Source: Dactylonectria macrodidyma (lineage: Eukaryota > Ascomycota > Sordariomycetes > Hypocreales > Nectriaceae). From it: 64,000 bases of DNA. Positions 1 to 12,197 of this stretch are shown one piece after another. The DNA lies in the NCBI GenBank assembly GCA_020744425.1, contig JAGMUV010000031.1, positions 372,001 to 436,000 on the forward strand, written 5' to 3'. Under the pieces are notes generated by a model. The model saw nothing but the letters and a program-made list of their open reading frames with translations, was not told where the DNA came from and made no database searches. The position numbers and the translations under genes are program-made. Within the stretch, counting starts at the first letter, position 1, and each line of letters opens with the position of its first letter.

Positions 1-814
1 CTGTGGGAGCTCACCAAATTAACGCCTGAAGCGACATGCCGCAAATGCAGGAGGCTGGAGAAAGAAAAGGGTATCCAGGAGGCCGGTAGGGCAGCTTTTC
101 CCGGTAGGGCACATTGTTATTCGCCTGGGTGAAACGGCAAGGGCGGTTTTGCTTTCATGTCTTGCCCTTTGATCATCAGCTGGATAGCTCAGCTACTACG
201 TAGAACTTCTTCATGGCATGAGGTGTTTGCACCACTTCCCGCACTGCAAATCAGTCCTTGCTTTGCCAAGATACTACCGGTACGGCAGTCATCCCTTGGT
301 CGACTGGCAGCCCATTATAAGTGACTGATACGTACGTCGTACGTAGTAAATGCCACCACCCTAATATCATCAGGGGCTTTTCATATGTCCATGCCCACCA
401 GCCAACGCAATAAGCGCGATCATAATCGTTAACCCCAAACGCCTTGGAGTTTAGCAAATTTCATTTTTGCTATCCCAGCCCCGGTTCACAGAGTGAAATA
501 GACGGCATCGGGAACGCCATGCCGAGCGGTTTCAAGCATCGGTACTAGGCGGCTGAGGGCCCGTCCACGCCCCAAGTCCCTTTCACAGTTGCCGTGCATG
601 CCGCCTGACCCCGTCACTCGAGATCGATCCATACTCGCAGATTTGAGAAACTGAGTGGGCCATTCAAGGTGAAGATGGCCTGAGTTCGTCTGTGGGTGGC
701 AGTGGGGGAAACCCACATGGCATTAGAAGCCCTCGTTTGCATTCAAGTATTATCAGATTGCCTGGATCCGTCTATAGGAGCCTGCCCATGTTAAGTATCG
801 ACAATCAAAAAGGT
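1..814. other. gene-free stretch at the left edge
   Basis: No convincing gene is visible. The first 132 bases are an open frame ending in TGA. It carries a CxxC pair rich in basic residues and could be the tail of a gene whose body lies left of the window, but it is too short to assign. The remaining short open frames look like chance. This is also the 3' flank of the PTH11-like gene, which ends at 815. Confidence 0.4.
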
Positions 815-2260
815 CTAGTTAGGAGTGATGGCCTTGCGTTCAATATCCACCCGCCATGTCTGCTCGACAAGCACCGTCTGGCTGGTGTGGCTTTGGCCAT
901 CCCACGAACGGCCGGCTTCACATGCCGTCGTGGTAGTGGGGGAAGTAGCCTTCTTCTTGCTCCCCCGATCTCTAGACTTGTCCATGTCGATCATTTCGTA
1001 CTTTTGTCGCCGGTGAGAAGCGTTGGTGGCTATTGTGGTGACAGTAGAGATTCCGACAGCGGCATTCCCACGAAGACGGCTGGCTTGACCAGTGCCATAC
1101 CCGCCACTCCTGCTTCTGCTGTTGCTGCCTCCGATTCCCGGAAGTTCGCTAGCCTTCATTTGTCCCGAATCCAAGCTGTCCATAAACGGCTTAAGATAGG
1201 GGATGCATGTTGTCATGACGCTCATGCACTGAATGACTTGTATTATGACGGTTGATCTCCACATGGAAAACATGGGATTATTCGAATCGGCCGCGCGTTT
1301 GTAGTAGTACATGTGACACATGGCGGGAGGGATAATTCTTTGCCGAGTTAGCTCAATGCTGTCCCAATGCACCCCTTTCATCGCCGTGTAGGAAAAGGGC
1401 AGGAGAATACGTACAAAATGCGGCTCCCAAAGACACCCATCACTAAGATTTTCTTGGACGTCGACGTTTTCAATTTGATGAACATCCTAAAAAGGATACC
1501 CGTAATGGCAAGATCTGTCACAATGTTGAGTCCATCCACGTAGACCCAGAATGCAAACTGTTGCAGCTGTCAGAAGAGTCTGCCATTTAGCAAGATGCAA
1601 TCCAAATACGTCACCTACCTGATTGAAGCACTGACCATTGATGTAGTCCCATGGCTCTGGAAGAGAACACTTGAACGCTGCGGCCAAGATTGAAGATAAT
1701 GCCCAGAGGCCAATGACGCCTTCAGTGATGAAGAATGGGCGTCTCCGTTCTCGGGGCGCCATATCCCAGATTGCCCTCGTTGCGGAGAGTTTGGCCAACA
1801 GTAATGCGAGGATAAATAAAATGTCGGCAGCGTATGAGCCCTGTCGCGAGTGAAAATGAGTTAGTAGCCCTTGGACTTTTGGCACCTGCAGAACCGGTCT
1901 TGTTCATACCTTGAGGATGAAGGAGATCTGGTTTGTGGTAAGGACGTCGATCTTGCCTAGGCCATGGGAGCCTTGAGCGATGACAGCCATCGACTGTGCA
2001 ATAACCATGATCTGCGGCAAGTCAGCAAAGCCACACGCTGCAACACCCGGCCCAACGAGAACCCCAGGGGCAAGACAGCATAGACCTACCGTTGACATAG
2101 CAACAAGGTAGTCATCTCCCTTGAGAGTCCTGATCGTAACTAGTCTCGTCGCTATCCGGGTGACAGCAGAGAGGATCGTGATAACCATCAGCAGCGCCCC
2201 AATAGCCCGTATGAGCGGCGCCTTGTTGAAGGGCGTTTCATGCTCCCGGGGCAGAATCAT
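815..2260 (-). CDS. PTH11-like integral membrane protein with fungal rhodopsin-type domain
   Basis: Five exons can be placed (2260-2090, 2011-1910, 1840-1619, 1557-1415, 1337-815). The introns of 78, 69, 61 and 77 nt have GT...AG ends and branch-like CTAAC/CTGAC motifs. The joined frame gives 386 residues. The product has a seven-helix layout and family-typical stretches: an AQGSHGLGK-like block after helix 2, an NGQCFNQ-like cysteine motif in the extracellular loop before helix 5, and an IPYLKPFMDSL-like motif after the last helix. The C-terminal 100 residues are polar, rich in Ser, Arg and Thr, and probably cytosolic. Proteins of this kind sit in the plasma membrane. PTH11 itself is a surface-sensing receptor in plant-pathogenic fungi, but most relatives have no known ligand, so only the fold is secure. 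The N-terminus lacks an obvious CFEM domain. All splice junctions keep frame, so the gene looks intact. Confidence 0.9.
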
Positions 2261-4252
2261 GATGAAAGCAGAATGCGTACAATAAGCGCTCTTGTGGTGG
2301 CGCTAGATGGCGCGTGTGGTCGTAGACTCGAGGCCACACCGAGAGGTAAGGGATGGCACACATAATAAAAGAATAATAACTTCTCTTACACTCGGTAGGA
2401 AACAGGGAGCAATGATACACGTTGACGCCACCGGGTACCGGGACGATGGAATGCAGATGCTGGAACGAGACTGTTGCTCTGGTGGAAGTCCGTCTGCTTG
2501 ACTGCTTTGTTCTTTTTCGGCGAGCCAGGGAGTCGTCACCCAATGATGGAACTAGGAATGCCTCTAGGCAAACTCAGCTCAGGCATCGACGGCTTTCCCT
2601 AGTCGCTACTAGGGTATCAGGGATTCGAGAAGGACGCCGATAAGGAGAAATGCCACCTGACCTTGACTAATGATATGTTTTAAGGGCTAGGCCACCGTCG
2701 AGACCGCCCCAGACCTTAGTGTAACTTCCGCAGCCGCTGAAGCTGCAGATTGTATGAAATGTACATTCTCTTGGACGGATCTAGGAAACCTAGTTGTGCC
2801 TATTATATACGTGTATATAGCTGGATCTTGCCGGTCCTGCCTTAGCTCAATCAAGTCAGCCTTTCCATATCTCTGACAAGGCCCAAGACACTTGTCAGGA
2901 TGTCATTGCAGGAACCAGCCTGATTAACAAGCCAGCGGCGTAGTTTTCCGGTGCCCGATGTTGGTGTAGAACTCGACCCTTGCCCCTGGCTTAGCGGGTC
3001 GGTAGTTGGAGGGGCCAATTGTTGCAGTAGAGGACCTAACTGTCTTGGGTCGGTCGAACAAGAGCTCACTGGACGGCACCTGCCGCTGCCGGGTCGGGGC
3101 CTTCTTAGCGGGGCAGGGATGCCCAGCTGGCGGTCCGTGCAACGTACGGAGCACAGGCAGGTTCAATTAGAAGCTTCGCAACTGTCACATGGGCAGTGCA
3201 AGCTGGACAGCCATGAAAGGCAGTCTCTTTTGGCGCGCCTGTCTCGGCTTCAATGAGAAACAAGGGGGCTCTCTTGCCGGGCACCCTCGCCAATGTCGCC
3301 ATCGAACACCCCTCGGCCATTATCATACTGGGAAGCGTCGGGTTGATGGGAGTGTTTGTGGTGAAGTCACCTTAGACTTGGAGTTCAACTAGAAGTCTCG
3401 CAACTGTCACAGTTTTATTGAAATGAACCCTCAGGGTTTAGGTTGTTGGGATATTAAAAAAATAGAAATAAAAGCATCGTTGGATTGTGGACCCCTGTTG
3501 TCTCTGTTCATGCTGCAGGAGTAGGAGTCCTGCAGGATCATCGAAACGGTGAGTGTCTTGGGGGAAACTTCTCCTCATGGAGCGGAAGCTTCAAGATTTT
3601 GCACTGGGGGGGGAATTGTTTGGGTGCGTAGACTGGCCCGTGTCCCTTCTCCTTCCGCTTGCTTCTGCTAGTTATAGTACGTATACCTAGCGTTCTCCGA
3701 CAATCTACTCAGCAATCTCGATACCAGCCACTGGCCATGCAGTACGCAGTGGCGTGTTGGACCCAGTGGTTCCGAATTAATTCTTCACAGTAGAAAAGAG
3801 GCCCCAAAGGAACTCTACGAGCATATGTACATACTGTACTGTATGCACTAGACTATGTACGTGCGTACTGGCCCAAGTGTGGACCGTGTACGTTCTCTCG
3901 TCTCGCCTTTGTACCAAGCCGCCACCTGTCCCCTCACCCATGGACGATGTTTTATCATGCGGATGCTTCCATGTCCATTGCACAAGTGATCTATACCCTT
4001 CCTCGCAGATTTTCCAACGCTGCCACACTCTGAAGCCGAAAACATGACGCCGAAACCTTGGAATCTCGAGTCCAAGAAAAGGATTGCAACGCTACACAAG
4101 ACGAGGGCGCTTTTCTCCGCGCGGTACGAACAACGCCCATAATTGAAAATACTACGTCACCCCATGCACATTGGAGCGGCGATGGGGTGCATGGGGTAGC
4201 CTCAGCCGAAGGCTGTGTGTCCGCCGGCCGGGAAGCTATTACTACTACTGCA
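2261..4252. other. gene-free stretch
   Basis: No coding region can be supported on either strand; the open frames are short and mutually overlapping. A short imperfect dyad (CTGCAGGA...TCCTGCAG) lies near 3513-3536, and 3600-3620 holds a G-run. The left part should contain the promoter of the PTH11-like gene, which is read leftward from 2260. The right part is the 3' flank of the helicase remnant. Confidence 0.45.
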
Positions 4253-5479
4253 TTATCTACGTACTGGTCCACTGCCATGGTCATTCTTGGTATTATGTGA
4301 CATGTACGGATTCCGTGTGAGCACCTGTCGTTTCCTAAGCTCCTGATCCCTCATCTTCATCTTCATGCCATCCGGGGGAGACCCGTAGACCAGGTGATCA
4401 CGATCAAATGGTGCATCCAACATCAGACCCTCGAGCGTTTTCACGCGAGAGACAGCCACGTAGCTTAAACCAGTCTGAAAGTCCCGGCAGGACAGATCTG
4501 TAACTATCATGTCTTCGGTGATGCTTTGTGACTTGTGCACGGTAATTGCGTAGCATACGATCAGGGGAAACTGGGTGCGAGCGCAGAGAGTGGCTCCGAT
4601 GAGGAAGTCCCTCTCCACTGGGAGAATCGGCACAATCTTCCTGCCATCAGCGGTGGTCAGGAATACCGGTCCGCTGTATTTGTCAAACTCCATCATGATA
4701 ACACAGGGAGGGTCTTGGATGGGGTCCGCCCCAGGTGCCCAGCCGATATCGTAAACTGTGCCGCGAGCGCCGTTGCAGAGGCCAACTGGCTGCCAAAGGT
4801 TGGACGTCAGCATCAGACGGGAGCCAATGCATATGGGGATCTGCTTCGCAAGGTTGCCCGCCTTGTCATCAGGCGCAGCAGCCGCGCCGGGGCCGACGTT
4901 CTTAGCCATGACCTGGATGACTGGCCGGCTGAGGCGGTCGAGGTGATAGTGGTTATATTCGTTCACCCTATCTTTAGTGGCGTATACTCGTAAGGCGTTG
5001 ACAAACCTTGCGACCTCTTGGTCGTCTAGTTTTGCCTGTACGCGGCTGGAAAGGAGCTTCCAGGACTCCACAGATAGTTGAAGCAGCCGCAATTCCCCGA
5101 GAGCTAGGCGGAATGCCTCCTGATCGTCGCCACGCTGCCGCTGGACAACTTTCAAGAAGACCGATTTATCGAATCGCCTATATGCGTTTCTGCCCTTGAT
5201 CTCTACTCCCTGAACCTCTTTATCGTAATAAAGCGGCTTCCGCAGCACAGGGGGAAGCTGAAAGAAGTCACCAACCAACAGGATGTTCAGGCCACCAAAG
5301 AACTCTTCGTTCTTATTCGGGAACGCCTCTCGGAGACGGTTATCGATCCAAGATAGCTGACGCAGTCCTAGCATGCTCTTCTCGTCAATGATTAGATACT
5401 TGATATCTTTAAGCTTCTTCTCGCGGTCGATCTTGGCTGGCATCCACATTCTGTGGTTAGCCCGAAGTACTGCGACCAT
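4253..5479 (-). pseudogene. PIF1-type helicase, C-terminal part only
   Basis: The 408-residue frame contains the later helicase motifs of the PIF1 family. There is a Walker B block (LIIDEKSM, about residues 28-35), motif III (LLVGDFFQLPPV, about 67-78), and the C-terminal motifs including VTVHKSQS-like and YVAVSRVKTLEGL near residues 315-355. The Walker A segment (GxxGTGKS) that must precede these is missing, and the frame is lost about 90 bp before the 5' LTR of the Copia element. It is therefore a truncated helicase, probably of a large PIF1/Helitron-type protein. A zinc-ribbon N-terminal fragment on the same strand lies on the other side of the Copia element (12340-12989). By position it could be the front of the same gene, with the middle lost. 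The C-terminus looks natural. Confidence 0.8.
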
Positions 5480-5565
5480 TAAGTAAGAATATCTGCCCCA
5501 GGCCCCTCCGAACCTTTAAACGCGCCGAGTTGAGATATTGAGGGAGTTAGTGACACAGTCTCCCC

Positions 5566-5707
5566 TGTTGAGATCCGTTGTTTAACGGATCAATGGCTAT
5601 TCCGATCCATTGGTGGTGGGGATGTGGATGTCTTCTTGTCAATAGCTTCCGCTTGTTAGCGCTAGTTTTTCTTCTCCTTCAATCAACATAACATGCTCAT
5701 TTCAACA
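5566..5707 (+). repeat. Copia-1 5' LTR
   Basis: A 142-bp repeat with TG...CA ends and a short inverted terminus (TGTTGA/TCAACA). It differs from the 3' copy only near position 5690 (ACATAACA against ACACAACA), a C-to-T change in a CpA step. Confidence 0.95.
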
Positions 5708-5721
5708 GGTTATGAGCCCGG
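5708..5721 (+). other. Copia-1 primer-binding site, half-tRNA iMet type
   Basis: The 14 bases directly after the 5' LTR (GGTTATGAGCCCGG) are complementary to an anticodon stem-loop carrying CAT (CTCATAA loop), as in initiator methionine tRNA. Some Copia elements prime from an internal cut of that tRNA instead of its 3' CCA end. The match is read from the sequence; use of this primer is inferred. Confidence 0.6.
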
Positions 5722-6568
5722 AAAAGCCACCATACAGCTAAGTATCCTCCTAATCATGATTTCCAATATAACTCGAGGTCTAATCGCCTCCTTCCACTGC
5801 GACAAAGATACTCATCACACCTTACCCGAAATTTAACTGAATACCGCGAGCCGCGTGATTTAGGAATCAAGCACTGGATATTGCACACTTCCCGGCCTCT
5901 CGATTAAAATCTTTGCGCAAAATTTTCACCCTAGACTCGACCTCACGATGGCCCCACACGACTATAATTTGAGAACTCGACCCTCTAGAAACCGAGCTTC
6001 CTTTGCTTCCTCCACAAGCAACATTTTCCTCATCGTGTCGCTGACCTTGACGGATGTTCTGTTGCTGAATTCTGCTGTTGAATTCTTGTTGAATATGTGG
6101 CAAAAAAGGAAGCTATTGGAAGCTGCTGGAAGCTGCTGGAAAAGAAGGAATTTGCCACAGGAATATCGCCACCTATCGCCACAGGCCGATAAAGCAGCTA
6201 TTCTAGTTGATTCCGCATCGCAAAGAAAGGGACGTCTGAGGCCTTGTATCTTCGAGTGGTTCCTTCTAGGTTTTTGAGTCCTGGGACAACCCACTTCGAC
6301 ACCGACGACTCGCTTTCAGACACAAGTTCAACCAACATTTGGGGCCCTGAAGTGGCCTCAATTGCCTCATCAGAACCAGGAGAAACCCACGTTACATCTA
6401 GTGGGAGCTTAGACTCATCCGTTACCGATACCATCGACAACAACGAGGATTTCGACCTTGCGCTCGCAAGAGACGTCGCTAGGCTGAAGAGGGAAGATTC
6501 ACCTGAACCTGGCCTACACTAGTCCCACGCCTTCTCTTGTCCAGCCATCAAGGAATCCATCCTCAAGC
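5722..6568 (+). other. Copia-1 leader with upstream open frames
   Basis: Untranslated leader between primer site and gag. An ATG frame at 5948 begins with an Arg/Ser-rich stretch but soon becomes poor coding. A second acidic, Ser/Thr/Asp-rich frame (about 6270-6522) follows a possible splice acceptor (ttccttctag at 6260-6269) and stops 46 bp before the gag ATG, in another frame. These could be uORFs or an old spliced N-terminus. No function is assigned. Confidence 0.35.
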
Positions 6569-9500
6569 ATGTCGGCCTCGAAGGAATCGACAGGAACACT
6601 TGGCAACCTAGCCAACATCCCGAAGCTAGAATCAACAGCGGGATGGATCAACTGGAGCCGAGAAATGAAGGACCATCTCACGATGTCGGGATATGGAGAC
6701 TTGTTCAAACGAAACAAGGACAAACCCACCGGCACCAGCGCCGCGACCGTTGAAAAGATCGACAACTGGCTCTCCAAGCAGGAACGCGCGTGCGGAGCAG
6801 TCCTCAATCGACTTGGATACAACGCCAGGGAGCAGGTAAAGGGCAAGGAGACCGTCACGGAGATGTTCGGGGAGCTTGAAAAGCGCTTCAAACCAAAAGG
6901 GAGTGCGGTTTTCCAAGAGCTCGACCGACGATACAACAACCTCGCCTTAGACCAATGCTCGGGAGTCATGAACTTTGCGGAAAGACTGCGAGAAGCTCAA
7001 TCTGAACTCTTGCAACTAGACGAGACATGCAAAATCGGCACTCCTCAATTCATCAATAAGTTCCTAACCGGACTTGGCCCCGAATACGAAGTGTTCCTCA
7101 CTGCTTTCTACCAAAACCACAACTTGCTACCGGAACGAGGCTCCAACGGAGAAGTAACCAAACCTGCCGTCACATTCGAAATCGCCCTTGCCGCCGCAGA
7201 GCAAGAGGAGATGAACATTCAACAACGAGAAAAGGCCAAGACACAAACAGCTCTGCTGGCTAGAACGCGTGGTCCTGGCAAAGACCGAGTGACGCAGACA
7301 TGCGGCCACTGCAACAAACCAGGTCACACCAAGGCCGGATGTTTTAGCTTACATCCCGACCTTCTTGAGGAGTTCAGGAGAAAACGAGCACTTCAGAGTG
7401 AACGACGAGAAGCCAAGCTTGAGAAGAGAAAGGAGAATACCTCGTCACTGCAACCTGACGAGGATCACACTGCCGCTATCGCATTCTTAAACACGGCCTT
7501 TCTATCCTTTCAACCCCAGTTTGGCCTGGCCGCATCAGAACCGTCCAAACTGCTCGGGCGAATTCACGTATTGGACAGTGGCGCCTCCTCCCACACGTTC
7601 TGCCATCGACAGAACTTTACGTCACTCGAGAAATTCACCGGCTCTGCCATCAACGGCATAGCTGGCTCGGCCATTATGCCTGAGGGGCAAGGCACATACA
7701 CCCTCAAAACCATACGGAACAATGCCAAGGGAACGACAACCTTTCATAAGGCACTTTACGTGCCAGGCGCTCACTGCAACCTCATCTCAGTCTCAGCCCT
7801 TGAGGAAGATGGAGCAACTATTCTATTTCGAAAAGGACGAGCCGTCATTACAAACCACGGTAAAGTCATCCTCAGCGCCACTAGGAAATTCGGTCTATAT
7901 GTGATCGACGAGGATGACGAACAACTGCACACTGCTATGGCCGCCTACTCCGTCAGCGACTCCAAACTGCAGATCTGGCATGACCGGCTCGGCCATTTGG
8001 GAGAACAGAACTTACATTGACTCATGAAGATGTCCACGGGCATCACTCCTCTATCTGACTCCAACGTCTGTGAAGCGTGCGTAAAAGGACGCATGAAGGA
8101 AAAGCCCCACCGCGGATGCATTCGAAAAGGAACAAGACCACTGGAGAGCCTTCATGGCGATATCGCTGGCCCCTTCCCAGACGAAGGCATCAACGGCCAT
8201 AGATACTGGGCCTGCTCCATAGACGATTTCACCAAGATGACATGGGTCTTCCCAATCAGGCAAAAGTCCGAATTTGGCAACTGCTTTCGAAAACTTCTGG
8301 AACAAGCTGAGATGCCAACCCGTCGCTGCCGTTACCTTCGCCTCGATCGGGCGGGAGAAAACCAAGCTGATACACTCACTCTCTACTGCGAAAACAAGAT
8401 GATTGAGATGATCTTCTCTGCCACCGAACAGCACGAACAAAACGGGGTAGCCGAAGTTGCAAACCGTATCTTACTTGAGAAACTCACGACAACTCTCATT
8501 CATTCAGGACTGGAAAAGAAATTCTGGCCATACGTCCTCAAAGCCATGGCATATGTACGAAACCTCTCACCAGTCTCGGGTTGCCAAATCACACCTTATG
8601 AAGCATGGCACAAGGAAGGGCCGGATCTCTCCCATCTCCGAGTTATCGGCAGCCGAGGCTTTGCAAAAATACCTTCAGCCAAACGGAAGAAGATGGACGA
8701 CAAGACAATCCCCTGCCGACTCCTCGGCTATCAAGGGAGCGCAAACTACACCTTAGTCGACGATGATGGAAGAATATTCTTTGCGAATAACGTTGTGTTC
8801 GATGAGAAATCCCTGCTGAGAAAACGAATTGCATCGGAGCAACCAACTGATGAACCTAATGCAAAACGGATGGATCTTACACCATCTCTTCCAACTATAC
8901 CTATAACCGAAAGCACCAGAATAGACGAAGAGATACAGACAGCTCCCAACCAATCCCATCCATCCAATCAAGACGAACCGAGCATCCATGTGGAATTGGG
9001 GACTCCAGAAAGAACACAGAGCCCCGACGGTGCAGTCGATGAACACCGAGTCGCCACGGAAGCAGCCGACCGTCATCCCGAACTACGCTTTCCAGTACGG
9101 GAAACCCGAGGACAAATGCCATCAAGATACACAGTCCTAGCTCAACAAGACCCAGAAGCTCAACAAAACCAATGGCGTTTCACCATGATTGCCATTCATC
9201 TGGCCATGATCGCCAACAACTTTGAACCGACCGAACCCAAAACCTTTGCTGAAGCAATGAACTCGCCTCATAGCGAACAATGGATGCAAGCCATGATTGA
9301 CGAAATCGACTCCTTAATGAGAAATGGCACCTTCATACCAGTCAACCTACCTCCAGGAAAACATACTCTCCAAGGCAAATGGGTGTATAAGCTCAAGCGA
9401 GGAAAAGATGGCGAGATTACCAGATTCAAAGCTCGCTTCGTCGTCAGGGGCTTCGAGCAAAGAGAGGGAATCGACTACCACGAGACGTTTGCCTCCGTGG

Positions 9501-10774
9501 TCAAGCCGATGAGCTATAAAATGATCTTCGCTATCGCTGCGGCCCTGGACCTTGAACTGGAACAAATGGATGTCAAAACTGCCTTCCTTTACGGTGGTGT
9601 CAAAGAAGAAATCTACGTCACTCAGCCACAGGGTTTCGACGACAAGTCAGGCAGAGTCTTCCGACTGCGGAAAGCTCTCTACGGCCTTAAACAATCTCCC
9701 CGAATCTGGTACCAGACATTATCTGATTTTCTGGAAACCCTCGGCTTCAAACCACTCAACGCCGATGTCGGCGTCTTCATCCGCGGCACAACCTACGTCG
9801 CCGTCTACGTGGATGATCTCCTAATCGCTGGTCCCGATAAGGAAGAAATCGGCCAAATCAAAGCCGCCTTGAGCAAGAAATTCGAAATGACTGACCTTGG
9901 TCCGTGTCAGTACTATCTGGGAATGTGCGTCCGGAGAGACAGACGCAACAAGGCCATCTTCCTCTCCCAACGAGCATATGTCGAGAAAGTCCTACGGGAA
10001 TTTGACATGTGGGAGAGCAAGCCAGTCACAACTCCCCTGAGCACGTCAAAATTCCAACCTGTCCCAGACGAATACAAAGCGTCTGAAACGACGAAACTAT
10101 GGTACGCAAAGGCAATTGGTTCACTTATGTACGCCATGCTTGGCACTCGCCCAGATATCGCATTTGCCGTCTCTCTCTGCAGCCGATATCTGGGAAACCC
10201 AACCAACGAACATGTCCAAGCCGTCAAGCGCATCATGAGGTACTTGCGAGGAACGATCGACTTAGAACTCGTTTTCAGCGGACCACTCAGACCGTTAGTT
10301 GGGTACACCGACTCAGACTGGGCTGGCGACCACGACACCAGACGATCAACGGCTGGCTATGTCTTCAACGTCGGCACAGGCGCCATCAGTTGGAGCTCCA
10401 AACGACAACCAACGGTCGCACTATCATCCTGCGAAGCGGAATACATGGGACAAACACAATGCACCAAAGAAGCGATCTGGCTACGAGGGTTGCTGCGCGA
10501 ACTTCTGGCCCAATACAAATATGGGGACCTTCAGACAACTATCCTCTATGGAGACAATCAAGGGGCAATTGCAATGGCCAAAAATCCACAGTTCCATGCC
10601 AGGACTAAACACATTGACATTCAATGGCATTACGTTCGAGAGCGGGTCTCGGATAGAGACGTTGAGCTCCAATATGTCCCAACCGAGCAACAAATTGCTG
10701 ATGGACTTACGAAAGCCCTTCCAAAAGACCGTTTTATCGTGTTTCGCAACGCGCTGGGCCTCTCCAACCCATGA
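6569..10774 (+). pseudogene. Copia-1 Gag-Pol polyprotein, one internal TGA
   Basis: A single reading frame of 1,401 codons, interrupted only by TGA at 8018-8020. Gag occupies about residues 1-240. A zinc knuckle CX2CX4HX4C starts near 245, and an aspartic protease DSGASSHT lies near 336. The GAG-pre-integrase HLGH-type motif falls immediately before the stop. After it come the integrase zinc region and core (HGDIAGP, RLDRAGEN, EQNGVAE), reverse transcriptase (MDVKTAFLYG, then YVDDLLIAG around 9806-9830) and RNase H (YTDSDWAG, CEAEYMG, RTKHIDIQ). Length is normal for Copia polyproteins. The stop sits between pre-integrase and integrase core, not at the gag/pol border where programmed recoding usually occurs, so it is most likely a nonsense mutation (an Arg CGA codon would fit). 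A readthrough codon cannot be excluded. The element could still be mobilised in trans. Confidence 0.92.
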
Positions 10775-11208
10775 TTCACTGTTGGTCACGCAAGTATGGG
10801 TCATGAGAAAAGGAGGTGGCCGGGAGCACTTGGCCAACTGACACTCCGCGATCTCTCGACAACCAAGTAACCTACCAACAAACTGACTTGGGATTTGGAA
10901 GCAACGGCGTCGAAAGTCTATGATATCAAATTCACACGATTTTTTTTTTTACCCTTTTCATCATGCCCCAAGTGGGAGAAAATGGGTGCCCAACAGTCTA
11001 TGCCGCTCATCGAGCCTCCAAGTGACCCACAGGTCCTCAGCTCGGAATTCTTCGACTTCTTACAGCAATTCTACAACAATTTCAACTATACTGAACGCTC
11101 CTTGCGTATATTCGAGAGCCATTTCATTCAGAGACGCATCACACATACCAATTGGAAAGAATCCCATGGCAGATGCCCATGCTCGAGACAATCACAAAAT
11201 TCTACAAA

Positions 11209-11338
11209 ACTATCAAACTATCAAACTATCAAACTATCAAACAATACGAGACGAAACCTATCCAATCAAGTCCGTCCAACAAAGAACAATACCAATGTCT
11301 TCTACATTTACTTCAAAATATATATATATATATATATC
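11209..11338 (+). repeat. simple repeats in the Copia-1 3' region
   Basis: A run of about five copies of the 8-mer aactatca around 11209-11245 and a (TA)n tract at 11319-11337. Both lie between the end of pol and the hairpin array. Confidence 0.85.
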
Positions 11339-11340
11339 TA

Positions 11341-12080
11341 GGATGAAGTGGGAGATCTGGGGTGTTAAGGCTCCAGTGATTGAAGATTCCAAGGCTTCAT
11401 TCAACCATCAAACATGCAATCATTAATCTAGGATGAAGTGGGAGATCTGGAGTGCTAAGGCTCCGGTGATCGAAGATTCCAAGGCTTCATTCAACCATCA
11501 AACATGCAATCATCAATCTAGGATGAAGTGGGAGATCTGGAGTGCTAAGGCTCCGGTGATCGAAGATTCCAAGGCTTCATTCAAACATCGAACAAAGGTC
11601 GTTTTAGGATGAAGTGGGTGATCTGGAGTGCAAAGGCTCCAGTGATCGAAGAATCCAAGGCTTCATTTAAACATTCAAGCATCAAACAAACATCAAACAT
11701 CAACTTGGGATGAAGTGGGAGATCTGGGGTGCTAAGGCTCCAGTGATCGAAGAATCCAAGGCTTCATTCAAAACTTTAAATGTTAAACATCAACTCGGGA
11801 TGAAGTGGGAGATCTGGGTGCTAAGGCTCCAGTGATCGAAGAATCCAAGGCTTCATCCAAACATCAAACAATCTGGAGGATCTGGGGTGCTAAGGCTCCA
11901 GTGACCAGAGAATTCGAGGCTGTCCGCCTCACAAACATCAAACATCAAACTACCTGGGAGATCTGGGGTGCTAAGGCCCCAGTGACCAGAGAATCCAAAG
12001 GCTATTCGCCTCACAAACTTATTTATCAAGCAATTCGGGAGACCTGGGGTGCCAAGGCCCTAGTGACCAAACAATCCAAC
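11341..12080 (+). repeat. nine-unit tandem array with conserved hairpin in the Copia-1 3' region
   Basis: Nine diverged units of about 75-100 bp start near 11341, 11431, 11521, 11607, 11708, 11798, 11870, 11952 and 12030. Each contains CTGGRG, an 8-base spacer of the form TGYYAAGG (one copy TGCAAAGG), and CYCYRG, which can pair into a 6-bp stem. Units 1-6 also have GATGAAG at the start and CTTCATT at the end, which can form an outer stem. Across copies the stem varies but pairing is kept: G.T in units 1, 5 and 7, A-T in units 2-4 and G-C in unit 8 at one position. Only unit 6 has lost a base. The array lies downstream of pol and before the purine tract, so it would be part of the genomic RNA. 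Confidence 0.85.
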
Positions 12081-12197
12081 GCAAGTGTGGTAATCGAAGC
12101 TCTTTCCTGTTTTTCACCCACGAAGGTGTTTTTGAGGTTTTAATGAGGCCACACTCTGTTACGCAGAAACATCTCGCACCAATGGCTCGAGTGGGAG

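Noticed and set aside
1..132. Open frame at the left edge as a real C-terminal exon
   Set aside because: Forty-odd codons with no recognisable family; kept only as a remark.
10895..11426. Two overlapping open frames downstream of Copia-1 pol
   Set aside because: Composition follows simple repeats (Ser/Asn/Thr and Ile/Tyr runs) and no domain is visible.
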